From CAWDDA01 sp963813345 (GTDB lineage: Bacteria; Acidobacteriota; Blastocatellia; RBC074): DNA of 64,000 nucleotides. Under the pieces are notes generated by a model, which had not been told where the DNA came from, ran no database searches, and saw only the letters and a program-made list of their open reading frames with translations. The DNA lies in NCBI GenBank assembly GCA_963813345.1, contig CAWEYR010000029.1, positions 1-64,000 of the forward strand. Reading direction: 5' to 3'. Of the stretch, positions 50,346 to 59,335 are shown piece by piece. Within the stretch, counting starts at the first letter, position 1, and the number at the start of each line of letters is the position of its first letter. The translations under genes and the position numbers were made by a program.

Positions 50346-50752
50346 ATCCTCGCTTGAACTCCATGCCAAAACGCGGACGCGCCCGGCATCTGCAACTGGA
50401 GCGAAGAACGAAGGTTTGGAAGCTCCCCGGTCGGGCCCGAAACGAACCTTCCTGCTGGTCCACCGGGTCGTCTTTACCGCGTCGGTCAAGACGACATCCA
50501 TCCCTCGCTTTGTGAACAGCCGAAAGGAATCGCTCTTCCCTGACCCGTTCTTATTCCTGTTTCAGATGCGGGCGCGCCTGCTTCCGAGTCGCATCTCGCC
50601 AGATGCGACGGGGCAGTAGCCCCGACTCCAACTTCGAAAGCTATCAAAACGCGTGCCAGTGTTGCCCGCTCGTATCTACATGCATCCATTCATGGCGCTC
50701 ATCCGATTTCGGCGTGATGTCATGTCGCAAATCGAGACACTTGTATCTTCGA
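50346..50752. other. Gap between gamma-glutamyltransferase and the antiporter
   Basis: About 400 bases beyond repeat G. I see no supportable gene: the long minus-strand open frame across it has no homology or start I trust. The only ordered structure is the hairpin pair at 50586-50628, listed separately. Promoters for the two divergent genes presumably lie here, but I cannot point to boxes. Confidence 0.4.
50586..50628. repeat. Tandem hairpin pair in a bulged outer stem
   Basis: GTCGCATCT-CGCC-AGATGCGAC (50588-50609) is followed by GGGGC-AGTA-GCCCC (50610-50623). GAGTC at 50586 and GACTC ending at 50628 could close both as an outer stem, in competition with the first hairpin. It may be a lone relative of the other palindromic repeats or a structured RNA element. 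Confidence 0.5.
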
Positions 50753-51994
50753 ATGTTACAATCCGTGCGAAACAAGCCATGCTCCTCTTCGCGACATGAC
50801 GGTTCACACTCAAGCGTGCTGATAACGATATTTGTGATGTTCGTTGCGGCGAAGGTCGCTGCAGAGATTTTTGAACGTTTGAAGATGCCGACCGTACCCG
50901 GAGAGATCATCGCCGGTATCATCATCGGTCCGAGCGTTCTGGGGTTGGTATCTCCGAGTGATCTTACCAACGCACTTTCGGAGATTGGGGTTATCTTCCT
51001 TCTTTTCCTTGTGGGTCTGCAGACGCGGCCTGCTGATATTTTCCGCGTTGGTGCACGTGCGACTGTCGTGGCCGTGCTCGGTGTAATCGTTCCCTTTATT
51101 GCCGGGTACCTGTTCAGTTGGTGGTATGGATTTCCGCGGATCGAGGCAATCTTCATCGGAGCAGCGATGGTTGCAACCTCGGTCGGGATTACGGCGCGGG
51201 TGCTTGGTCAGATGGGTCTTCTAAGTCTCGAAACAAGCCGCATCATTCTTGGCGCGGCGGTGATCGATGACATTCTTGGGCTGATCATTCTTTCGGTAGT
51301 AAGCAGTCTGGCCAAGGGCGGAGTATATTACGGACAGGTACTGATAACTGCCGGGCTCGCCATTGGATTCACGATCTTTGTTGCCTTTATCGGCGAACGG
51401 GCCGTGAAGAAATTCCATCCGAGAGTCGAAAAGCTGAAGGTTGGACATTCGGAATTTATCTTCGGGCTCTCGGTCTGCCTCGGACTCGCGTTCGTGGCCA
51501 ATTACATTGGCGTTGCAGCGATCATAGGAGCTTTTCTTGCCGGAATGGCGCTCTCGGAGTCTGTGGAAGGAACGCAGATGCCTCGCCAGGTCGAAGCCGT
51601 CACTGAGTTTCTTCTGCCGTTCTTTCTTACCGATATCGGCATGCAGCTCAAGCTCGACGCATTCCTGACTCGCGAGATCATTGTTGTAGCAATCGTTATC
51701 ACGATTCTCGCCGTCCTGACAAAGCTCGTGGGTTGCGGACTTGCTTCACTATCGCTCGGATGGAAACGCGCAATGCAGATCGGTATGGGGATGGTGCCAC
51801 GAGGCGAAGTGGGGATTGTTGTAGCTCAGATCGGATTTGGTCTGGCGGCTGTCTCAGATGCCGCGTACGGCGTCGTGCTTTTCATGGCGATTGCGACGAC
51901 CCTCATCGCTCCCCCGTTTCTCAAGCGCCTGTACAAAGGAGAGCATGTTGTACCGCCTTCAGGCGGAACGTCGCCTTTAGGTGACGTCGCCTAA
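50753..51994 (+). CDS. Kef/CPA2-type cation:proton antiporter
   Basis: Start uncertain: ATG 50753 is the nearest ATG in frame; GTG 50816 sits at the first helix. About twelve hydrophobic segments of CPA2 antiporters: LITIFVMFVAAKVAAEIFERLKMPTVPGEIIAGIIIGPSVLG, IGVIFLLFLVGLQTRPADIF, MVATSVGITARVLGQMGLLSLETSRIILGAAVIDDILGLIILSV (the VIDD motif holds the ion-binding Asp pair), IGVAAIIGAFLAGMALSE, MVPRGEVGIVVAQIG. No TrkA-N/KTN regulatory domain follows, so it is the short form of this family. It exchanges Na+ or K+ for H+ at the inner membrane. The last 17 residues (EHVVPPSGGTSPLGDVA) and the TAA stop are encoded by repeat B5, so the natural C-terminus was probably lost. Confidence 0.85.
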   Translation: MLQSVRNKPCSSSRHDGSHSSVLITIFVMFVAAKVAAEIFERLKMPTVPGEIIAGIIIGPSVLGLVSPSDLTNALSEIGVIFLLFLVGLQTRPADIFRVGARATVVAVLGVIVPFIAGYLFSWWYGFPRIEAIFIGAAMVATSVGITARVLGQMGLLSLETSRIILGAAVIDDILGLIILSVVSSLAKGGVYYGQVLITAGLAIGFTIFVAFIGERAVKKFHPRVEKLKVGHSEFIFGLSVCLGLAFVANYIGVAAIIGAFLAGMALSESVEGTQMPRQVEAVTEFLLPFFLTDIGMQLKLDAFLTREIIVVAIVITILAVLTKLVGCGLASLSLGWKRAMQIGMGMVPRGEVGIVVAQIGFGLAAVSDAAYGVVLFMAIATTLIAPPFLKRLYKGEHVVPPSGGTSPLGDVA

Positions 51995-52029
51995 AGGCGA
52001 CGTTCCGCCTGAAGGCGGTACAACGTACC
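51944..52029. repeat. Inverted pair of family B repeats with an inner hairpin (B5)
   Basis: CATGTTGTACCGCCTTCAGG at 51944 faces CCTGAAGGCGGTACAACGTA ending near 52027. Between them, GGAACGTCGCCTTTAGGTGACG and its complement form a second inner pair. It carries the antiporter stop (51992-51994) and ends at the base before the stop (52030-52032) of the convergent HARE-HTH gene. Confidence 0.9.
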
Positions 52030-52602
52030 TTATGCTACCTGGCCGGTCTTGAACGCGGGATCGAGTTCGAAGGTGCCGGGAGCCACCTTGCGGAATCGTT
52101 TGCTGCGGCTTAGTGAGACTGCAAGCGTAATCATCTGGTGCTGACCACGGAATTCGAATCCGCCATCCTCCATCCGGCGGAAAATCTCGCTGACATGCAA
52201 CGGACGGTCCGCTTCGCGAAGCACAATTGTAGCGGCCTGCGGGATCCGGAAATCTGCAAAACGAATATTACTTCCGAGATCCGAGCGCTCAGCTTCTTCA
52301 ATCGCCTGGTCGATGTCTGATGTACGGATTACAGGCGACGTAGATGGACGGCGCTGCGGCGACTGGTACGGCCGTGACGAGGGAGACGCTTCGCTTGTTC
52401 GCGGTTGGTCTTCAGGCAAACAAAGCGCAAGACGAATGGCTTGTTCGTTTGTCTCGATCAGGAGATCGTACTGATCGCGCTGTCGATAGAATTGTTCGAG
52501 CTCCTGCTCGAGATCAAAGATGTGATTGAGAATCCGGCGCCGTTCCTGCCGGCAATCCACAAGAGTACGCTGCAGCGTTGTGATATGCGTCGGATCCGAC
52601 AT
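52030..52602 (-). CDS. Coiled-coil HARE-HTH-like winged-helix protein
   Basis: 190 residues, intact. The first 65 residues form a coiled coil (TLVDCRQERRRILNHIFDLEQELEQFYRQRDQYDLLIETNEQAIRLA). A Pro/Ser-rich linker follows, then residues about 115-180 (PQAATIVLREADRPLHVSEIFRRMEDGGFEFRGQHQMITLAVSLSRSKRFRKVAPGTFELD) match the HARE-HTH winged helix found in restriction and chromatin proteins and in RNA polymerase delta. A standalone coiled-coil HARE-HTH protein is unusual; it may bind nucleic acid or a modified-DNA or protein partner. It precedes the polyprenyl synthase gene on the same strand, in the order synthase then this gene, separated by 21 bases. Assignment rests on sequence pattern only. 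Confidence 0.65.
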   Translation of the reverse strand: MSDPTHITTLQRTLVDCRQERRRILNHIFDLEQELEQFYRQRDQYDLLIETNEQAIRLALCLPEDQPRTSEASPSSRPYQSPQRRPSTSPVIRTSDIDQAIEEAERSDLGSNIRFADFRIPQAATIVLREADRPLHVSEIFRRMEDGGFEFRGQHQMITLAVSLSRSKRFRKVAPGTFELDPAFKTGQVA

Positions 52603-52623
52603 AAGTAGTAAGGTTTGCCGCCT

Positions 52624-53640
52624 TTATCGATCTCGATCGACTACAAACTGCGCAATCTCTTCGAGCGCCTTCCGGTATTGATTGTCCGGCAATACCGAGA
52701 GTGATGCTCGCGCGCGCTCCGCAAAACGGTTCGCATCCCGGCGCGCACGGTCTAGTTCACCATAATCTGCGAGCAATTCCAAGACTTTTTCCGCGAGCTC
52801 GGTCTGGCTGGCCTCTTCATCCATCGCCGCCCGGACAGTCGCGCCAACTTCGGGATGTGATGCCAGCAGACGAATCAACGGCAGCGTGAGCTTCCCCTCC
52901 TTAAGGTCGCTGAGAACCGGCTTCCCGAGTTTTTCGCTATCGGAGGTGAAATCGAGTAGATCATCAGTCAGTTGAAATGCTGTGCCCAGGCTGATGCCAT
53001 ACTCGGCCAACGCAGACTTCTCAGTTTCGCTTGCCCCTCGCAATATTCCACCGACACGGCAGCTCGCACTAAAGAGGAATCCTGTTTTTCGCCTGACAAT
53101 ATCGAGATGCTGCTCTTCGGTAATCCGCATGTTCCCGATCAGGGTCAACTGGATCAGCTCACCCTCAGTCATCTTGCGAGTCGTTTCAGTCAAAGTGTCC
53201 AGAATCTCGAGATTTCGCTGTCTGAGAGCGGTTTCAAAAGCTGACATGTAAAGCCAGTCACCCATGAGCACCGCAGTATCATTGCCCCATTGCGTTGACA
53301 CGGCGCGCCTGCCCCGCCGCATTTCCGCGCCATCGATAATGTCGTCGTGAACCAGAGTCGCTGTGTGAAGCAACTCCATGACAGTCGCCATCCGGATCAC
53401 CGAATCATCCGTATCCTCGCCGAAGACTTTCGACGCCAGAATCAGAAGAGCCGGACGCACCCGCTTGCCGCCCGTCAGCTGAAGGTAGCGTCCGATATGC
53501 GCAATTATCTGTATATTCGATCTTGCCTGCGCTTCGAACTCGTCTTCAACCGCAGCCAGCTCACGGCCGATAAGCCGAAAGATCCTCTCCGCCGCACGAT
53601 GCGTCGCACTTGGAAGCGGGACTGATACGAGATTTGACAT
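52624..53640 (-). CDS. Polyprenyl diphosphate synthase
   Basis: 338 residues, intact. The first Asp-rich motif DDIID (residues 99-103, in TLVHDDIIDGAEMRRGRRAVSTQWGN) and the second (AFQLTDDLLDFTSDSEKLGKP) bind Mg and the allylic substrate. GGKRVRPALLILASKVFG is the isopentenyl diphosphate binding stretch. It makes a long-chain polyprenyl diphosphate (octa-, nona- or deca-prenyl) for quinone side chains or lipid carriers; chain length cannot be assigned. In the cytoplasm or at the membrane. It could supply the UbiA prenyltransferase at 28134. It starts at a GTG or ATG in the MSNLVSVPLPSA region, at 53640. Confidence 0.9.
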   Translation of the reverse strand: MSNLVSVPLPSATHRAAERIFRLIGRELAAVEDEFEAQARSNIQIIAHIGRYLQLTGGKRVRPALLILASKVFGEDTDDSVIRMATVMELLHTATLVHDDIIDGAEMRRGRRAVSTQWGNDTAVLMGDWLYMSAFETALRQRNLEILDTLTETTRKMTEGELIQLTLIGNMRITEEQHLDIVRRKTGFLFSASCRVGGILRGASETEKSALAEYGISLGTAFQLTDDLLDFTSDSEKLGKPVLSDLKEGKLTLPLIRLLASHPEVGATVRAAMDEEASQTELAEKVLELLADYGELDRARRDANRFAERARASLSVLPDNQYRKALEEIAQFVVDRDR

Positions 53641-53650
53641 CTTAAGAGTA

Positions 53651-53784
53651 GGGGTCAGGGGTCGGGGGTCGGGGGTCAGGGTATGGAGTTCAAGCTTTAG
53701 CTTGCTCTTGCGAGCGAGCTTGGAAAGAGCAAGCTAAAGCTTGAACTCCATACCCCGACCCCTGACCCCTGACCCCTGACCCCG
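53651..53784. repeat. Nested palindrome: GGGGTCA arms (family J) around family C (copy C4)
   Basis: Outer arms: tandem GGGGTCAGGGGTCGGGGGTC units at 53651-53682 and complementary CCCCGACCCCTGACCCC units at 53753-53784. Inside, TATGGAGTTCAAGCTTTAGC and TTGCTCTT face AAGAGCAAGCTAAAGCTTGA and ACTCCATA. The same two-layer design, with nearly the same units, occurs at 60990-61130. Confidence 0.9.
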
Positions 53785-53790
53785 CCCTCC

Positions 53791-54291
53791 CTAGTTCGTC
53801 CGATAATTCGTGAATTCCATGTCGATTCCGAAGTCGTGTTCCTTAAGTGCGGCAATCACTTCCTGCAGAGTGTCGCGATCCTTGCCGGCGACACGGACAT
53901 AATCGCCCTGGATCGAGGCCTGCACTTTGAACTTATTGTCCTTGATGATTCGGACGATCTCTTTCGCCTTTTCCTGGGGTATCCCTTGCTGTAGATCGAT
54001 CTTTTGCCGCACGGTGCCTCCGAGCGCCTGCTCGATCTTACCGTAGGTCAAACCTTTCAGCGGGACGCCTCGCTTGAACAACCTGGACTGCAATATGTCA
54101 TTCAGACTCTTCAACTTGTATTCATCGTCCGACGTCAGGACGATTGTCTCGTGCCCTTCAGTCTCGATGTTGCTCTTGCTGCCTTTGAAGTCGAACCGAG
54201 TCTGCACTTCTTTGAGAGCCTGGTTGATTGCGTTCGCCACTTCAGCGTGGTCGATCTTCGATGTGATATCAAAAGTGTTCTGCTGTGCCAT
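53791..54291 (-). CDS. yajQ: YajQ family nucleotide-binding protein
   Basis: 166 residues, intact. Standard YajQ text: MAQQNTFDITSKIDHAEVANAINQALKEVQTRFDFKGSKS, ETIVLTSDDEYKLKSLNDILQSRLFKRG, LKGLTYGKIEQALGGTVRQKIDLQQGIPQEKAKEIVRIIKDNKFKVQASIQGDYVRVAGKDRDTLQEVIAALK, FGIDMEFTNYRTN. Its two ferredoxin-like domains bind nucleic acid, nucleotides or cyclic di-GMP in relatives. Cytoplasmic. The gene lies just downstream of tatD and metG on the minus strand, and upstream of the nested repeat C4. Confidence 0.9.
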   Translation of the reverse strand: MAQQNTFDITSKIDHAEVANAINQALKEVQTRFDFKGSKSNIETEGHETIVLTSDDEYKLKSLNDILQSRLFKRGVPLKGLTYGKIEQALGGTVRQKIDLQQGIPQEKAKEIVRIIKDNKFKVQASIQGDYVRVAGKDRDTLQEVIAALKEHDFGIDMEFTNYRTN

Positions 54292-54370
54292 AGAGCTTCG
54301 GTCACAAAATATGACGAACTCCGATTCTTAACCGCCACGCTCGATTGTGTCAATCGAGGTGGCGGGGCAA

Positions 54371-55139
54371 TCAGCCTGCGTTGAAGAGTTGCCGGAAGTT
54401 GCCTGTTGTGGCGGCGGCAATTTCATCTAAGGAAATCGATCGCAGACGTGCGAGTTCGATCGCAGTCTCGCGCACAAATGCCGGCTCGTTGCGCTTGCCG
54501 CGGTGCGGTACAGGTGCCAGGTATGGGCAATCAGTCTCGATCAGAAGCCGGTTGAGAGGAATTGTGGACGCAATCTCGCGAAGCTCGCCGGCGTTCTTGA
54601 ATGTTACTACGCCAGAAAACGAAATCAGGAGTCCCAGCTCGAGTGCCGCTTCGGCCAGACGCGCCGAACCTGTGAAACAGTGCATCACGCCACGGGGCGC
54701 CAGATCCCTGTAGGATTGCAATCGTGTCGTCCTCGGCCTCGCGCGTATGAATGATCACGGGAAGGTTGCGCTTCGAGGCTAATTCAAGCTGCCTGCGGAA
54801 CACGGCGACCTGTGTATCTCTCGGGCTGAAATCGTAGTGGTAGTCAAGTCCGATCTCGCCCCAGCCGATCACCCTCGGGTGAGTGCACAGGTCTATCAAT
54901 TCTGACTCGAGAGTCTCATCGTAGATCTTCGCTTCGTGTGGATGAACGCCGATAGCAGCGTAAATTGAATCGTGCGTCTCTGCTAGTTTCAGGCCTCGAT
55001 CGAGAGAACCCTCAGCGATATCGCTGCCGGCAATCTCGAGCATTAGATCGATCCCGGCACCCTGGGCGCGCGCGATCACTTCGTTGCGATCTTCATCAAA
55101 CGCAGGGGTGTCGAGATGTACGTGGGAGTCGATCAGCAA
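54371..55139 (-). CDS. tatD: TatD family DNase (one frameshift)
   Basis: TTG start at 55139. MLIDSHVHLDTPAFDEDRNEV contains the metal HxH. The middle reads IYAAIGVHPHEAKIYDETLES, IGWGEIGLDYHYDFSPRDTQ and IIHTREAEDDTIAILQ. After a frame change near 54715 it continues GVMHCFTGSARLAEAALELGLLISFSGVVTFKNA, RLLIETDCPYLAPVPHRGKRNEP and ends NFRQLFNAG (TGA 54371-54373). Metal-dependent 3'-5' exonuclease of the TIM-barrel hydrolase superfamily; about 256 residues, the family's normal length. It is preceded by metG, with only the B6 repeat between. The usual metG-tatD neighbourhood supports the call. Confidence 0.9.
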
Positions 55140-55170
55140 GGCACGTTGTACCGCCTTCAGGCGGAATCTT
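55140..55170. repeat. Single family B repeat (B6)
   Basis: GCACGTTGTACCGCCTTCAG then GCGGAATCTT. It fills the gap between the metG stop (55185-55187) and the tatD start, leaving no room for a normal ribosome-binding site, so tatD is probably read through or uses a site within the repeat. Confidence 0.8.
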
Positions 55171-55184
55171 TCTTTCCGTACTTC

Positions 55185-57176
55185 TTACCGCAGCTTCGAT
55201 CCATTCGGTACTTCTTCCAGGAACCCGGCGAGCACCGGGCGCCCCTCTTCGCCGATCGCAGCGGCAAGGATCATCCCCTGTGAGTCCAGTCCACGCAGCT
55301 TCCGCGGAGCAAGGTTTGTTACAACGATCACCTTGCGGCCGACAAGTTTCTCGGGTTCGTAGTACTGAGCAATTCCCGCGAGTATTTGTCGTGGCGTAGT
55401 CTCGCCAACATCAACTGTGAACTTGAGCAGCTTGTCAGCCTTGGGAATCCGTTCCGCAGTTATGATCTCACCGGCGCGCAGCTCCACTTTGGCGAAGTCT
55501 TCAATTCCTATATGCGCGATCCCCTCGACTGGTTTCTCTGCGGGGGTAGCGGATGCGGGCGTTGTGCTCGCTTCGGGCGTTGGCGGTACGGCTTGATTGA
55601 TCTCTTCCATAATTCTCTTCTTGTCGAGGCGCGGGAAAACGCCGCGAACATCGCCTATCCTTCGATTCTTTCCATTCCAACGAAAGGTCTGAGGATTTAC
55701 TTCGCCGATCTTTCCCTTTTCGCCGAGCTGCTCCCAGATTTCCTGGCTTGACTCAGGCAGGACGGGTGCCAGCAGCAGTGTGATTACGCGCAAGGCATTT
55801 GTCGAGACGTCGAGTACCAACTCGAGGTCGCCTCTCGACGAAGGGTCCTTGGCGAGATCCCAGGGTTTCGCGTCCGAGATGAACTTATCGACGCGTGCGA
55901 TGGCAAGCCAGACTGCTTCAATTGCGCGGCTGAAGTTGAATGCCTCGAACTCGAGATCAAAGTCAGCCTTCGCCTTTTCAATCGCGGCTCGCACCTCGTC
56001 CGCCTGCGTCTGAAATATCGATGACGCCTGTAGCCGACGGAATCTCTCCATCGCAATAGTTCCGGATCATGGTCAAGTATCCGGCTCGAAAGATTTCCAA
56101 GACCCGCTGCCAGATCGCCATTCGTCCGGTCAATAAGCGCTTCATAGGTGAAGTCGCCATCCTGACCGAAAACAATCTCGCGCAGACAGAAGTAGCGCAC
56201 CATATCAGGTGTGAAATTGTTCCGAAGCTTGTGCAGGTCGATTACGTTCCCGAGCGTTTTCGACATCTTCCGCCCATCTGAGAGCAGCAGGCCGTGCGCA
56301 AAAACTGTCTTCGGTAACGGCACGCCACCGGCAAGCAGGAAGGCGGGCCAGTAGACAGTGTGAAATCGAAGAATGTCTTTGCCAACAAGATGCAGGTCCG
56401 CAGGCCAGTATCTGCTGAACTGCGCCTCACGGCCATTTTCCTCGATCTCCAAAACCGACCGCTGTGATGTAGTTCGAGAGTGCGTCGAACCATACATACA
56501 TCGTGTGCTTTGGATCGCCGGGAACCGGGATACCCCACTTAACTGAAACGCGGCTGATCGAAAGGTCGTTGAGACCGCTCCGCACGAAACTTATGACTTC
56601 GTTTCGCCTTGCATCGGGCCGGATGAAGTCAGGGTTCGCTTCGTAGTGATCAAGCAGCTGTTTCTCGAATGCTGAGAGCTTGAAGAAATAACTTTCTTCC
56701 GCGACTCGTTCGAGAGGGCGCTCATGGATCTTGCAGATGGGAATTCCATCCGGGCCTGGGACGGTTTCGTCTTCGCTCAGAAAGCTGTTTTCACCAGCGC
56801 AATACCATCCTTCATAAGGGCCCTTGTAGATGAAACCGTTGTCACGAACCCGATTCCAGAGTTCTATCGCTCCACGCTCGTGGTATGCGTCGGTCGTGCG
56901 AATCCAGAGGTTATAGTCGACATTGAAGGTCGCAAAAACGGTTTTGAACTCATCGACGAAAGTCTTGACGTGATCTTCGACAGAGATACCTTTTTGCGCT
57001 GCTGCGCGCTCGATGTTCAGTCCGTGCTCATCAGTGCCCGTCAGGAAGAAGGTGTCGACGCCCCGCTGCCGCTTCATTCTCGCGATCGAGTCCGCAATCA
57101 TCGCCGAATACACATGTCCCAGATGCGGGTGTGAGTTCACATAGAAGATCGGCGTGGTAAGGTAGAACTTCGACAT
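55185..57176 (-). CDS. metG: Methionyl-tRNA synthetase with C-terminal tRNA-binding domain (two frameshifts)
   Basis: ATG 57176 (MSKFYLTTPIFYVNSHPHLGHVYSA; an ATG four codons upstream at 57188 is also possible). PHLGH is the class I HIGH-type motif. LTGTDEHGLNIERAA and ENSFLSEDE follow. The frame changes near 56460 and 56060. Between them lies DLHLVGKDILRFHTVYWPAFLLAGGVPLP and the KMSKS signature GRKMSKTLGN. The final segment has an anticodon-binding helical bundle (FNFSRAIEAVWLAIARVDKFISDAKPW) and a C-terminal tRNA-binding OB domain (DFAKVELRAGEIITAERIPKADKLLKFTVDVGE). It charges tRNA(Met). Since it is essential and no second copy is seen here, the frameshifts are probably sequence errors. 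Confidence 0.95.
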
Positions 57177-57190
57177 AAGAACTGGCATAT

Positions 57191-57327
57191 AGTACCGTTG
57201 GTAGCGCCGGCTCTAGACCGGCCACGAGCCGCGAAGCGTGCGAGTCGTCGGCACGAGGACTTTCTACGACTCGCACGCTTCGCGGCTCGTGGCCGGCTGA
57301 GAGACCGGCGCTCCCAAGCGGTACTAC
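57191..57327. repeat. Palindromic repeat, family E (copy E2)
   Basis: Inverted arms CCACGAGCCGCGAAGCGTGCGAG and complement CTCGCACGCTTCGCGGCTCGTGG (about 57220-57243 and 57270-57293), inside AGTACCG...CGGTACT ends that are family-B-like. It occupies the whole gap between the metG start and the M28 peptidase stop. The centre matches E1. Confidence 0.85.
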
Positions 57328-57331
57328 ATGC

Positions 57332-59191
57332 TTATTTCCTCGCCTTCGCGAACTCGTCGGCCGCGTTCCATTGCGGAATCTCAAGCGAATTGGCGATTCG
57401 GGATACGATCAGCGACGTCAGTCGCGCCTGCTGTACCAGGCCGCGAAAGTCCCAGTTGGGACTGTATTCGTCAGATGGCTGGTGATAGCGTGTCTCGTTG
57501 TATTCCTTGAATTGCTCGGCTGCCCACGTCTCTGAATGACCGACAAACCGGGTCCCGGGATTGAAATTCACCGCAGGCACACCCGCCTTCGCGAATGGAA
57601 AATGATCAGACCGGTAGAACAAACCCTGTTCGGGCCGAGGATCGGGCGAGACTGTCACCCCACCGTCGCGCGCAACGCTTTCGACTACCCTGCCAAGTGT
57701 TGATCTCTCAGCGCCAAGGGGCGAGATATCCGTCGTTACTCCGAGCACATTCATAGAATCGAGATTCACACTCGCTACTGTCTTCGACAAAGGCGCGAAC
57801 GGATATCGCGTGTAGTACTCCGCTCCCAGCAGTCCCTGTTCCTCGGCAGTCGTGGCAAGAAAAATCACCGAGCGTTTTGGACGAGTCGGATAGGAAGAAA
57901 GCCAGTGCGCGATACTCAACATTCCAGCGACGCCGGTCGCATTGTCGACCGCGCCGTTGTAGATGTTGTCGCCGGCCTGTTCCGGCCGGATGCCAAGATG
58001 GTCCCAGTGGGCGCTGAGAACCACATACTCATTCATCAGATTCGGATCTGATCCACGCAACAGGCCGGCTACGTTGGGTGCCGTCAGACGACGGCTTGTG
58101 ACCTTGAGCTTTGTGTCAAGATGCGCGTTGAGTGCCTGCGGACGAAAGTCTCGCGTCTGAGCAGAAAGTCGCAGCGAATTCAAATCGAGACCCCCGACCT
58201 TCACGAGAGACGCGCGCTGCCTCGTCTGTCACCCAGCCCTTGAGCCTGAGCGGTTGCGCTTTGTCGTTTGCCACCAGACCAAATCCCTCGCCTCCGAACG
58301 AGTTCCTGACAACATTCCATCCGTAACCCGCAGTCTCATTCGTATGGATGAGTATCACCCCGTTCGCACCTCGGCGCGCGGCTTCTTCAAACTTGTATGT
58401 CCATCTGCCGTAGTAAGTCAGTGCGGACCCGCCAAAAAGTTTGGGTTCGGCTGCGGTCGACGGCGGGTCGTTGACCATCATCAACAGGATTTTGCCGCGC
58501 GTGTCGATTCCTTTGTAATCATCCCAGTTGTACTCGGGAGCGGAAATCCCATAGCCAACAAAGACGAGATCGCCGATAACATTGACCTCAGGCTCTTCGA
58601 TATCGGTGCTTGCGACGAAGTCATCGCCGAAGCGGAACTTCGCTTCAGTCGTATCTTTTCTTACTACCAGCTGACTTGATGCATCGGTCTTCGTGCCGAT
58701 CATGTGCACTTGCTGGAAGTAGCTGCGATCCATTCCTGCGGGCTCGAGCCCGAGCGCTTCGAACTGAGTGGCGATGTATTTCGCAGCAATCAGCCCTCCG
58801 CGTGACCCCGTTCCACGCCCCTCGAGCAGATCGTCTGCCAGGAATTTGATGTGAGACCTCATTCTCGTTTCATCGAGCAGAGCAACATCGTCACTTTCAC
58901 CAATCTCGCCGAAGGCAACGGGTCGGCCGGGCCCCACGCTACCGGATCTGCCCATCATCTCGTCGTAACTCTTTCGCGCGACAATCGGCGCGCTGCGCCT
59001 GCGACTTGAGCTCCGCCGCCGGTTGCTTGCAGTGCTGCGCGAGCTTTTCGTGCTCTTTGCACTCTGAGTTTCTTTTGTGTTTTCTTCTTTGCGGGTGCCG
59101 CGTCCATTCCTGCGGGGAACGCGAGACCGAGGCAGAGAATCATGATTACGATAAAGTTCAGTTTATGAGGTCGTTTCACAAGCTTCGTCAT
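57332..59191 (-). CDS. Secreted M28 family aminopeptidase with PA domain (two frameshifts)
   Basis: ATG 59191 opens a signal peptide (LNFIVIMILCLGLAFPAGMDA). After a frame change near 59050 a basic Ser/Arg linker leads to DETRMRSHIKFLADDLLEGRGTGSRGGLIAAKYIATQFEALGLEP, the M28 prodomain start. A protease-associated insertion follows (GVILIHTNETAGYGWNVVRNSFG). After a change near 58180 the zinc ligands appear in order: SAHWDHLG, NGAVDNATGVAGML, TAEEQGLLGAEYY, NLDSMNVLG and SDHFPFAKAGVPAVNF. Two Zn ions activate water; the enzyme trims peptides outside the cytoplasm. About 620 residues. It shares the 59192-59335 intergenic region with the divergent glpD gene. Confidence 0.9.
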
Positions 59192-59335
59192 TTAACTCTC
59201 CAGATCGCTTTTTCATCCGAGCATAGGGCCGAGTATTTTGGGGCCGAGCATAAGCCAAACGAAATTGTTAACCCGACCGGGCAGTCAAAATCAAGCTATA
59301 ATGCCGATCTTAAACGATCATAATATCCTGGCTCT
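59192..59335. other. Divergent promoter region between the M28 peptidase and glpD
   Basis: 144 bases between two divergent genes with no repeat family members. A TATAAT hexamer at 59297-59302 is a possible -10 box for glpD, about 34 bases before its start, but I find no good -35 box at the expected distance. GGGCCGAG is repeated at 59228 and 59242 (GGGCCGAGTATT and GGGCCGAGCATA) and might be a protein-binding site. Confidence 0.35.
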
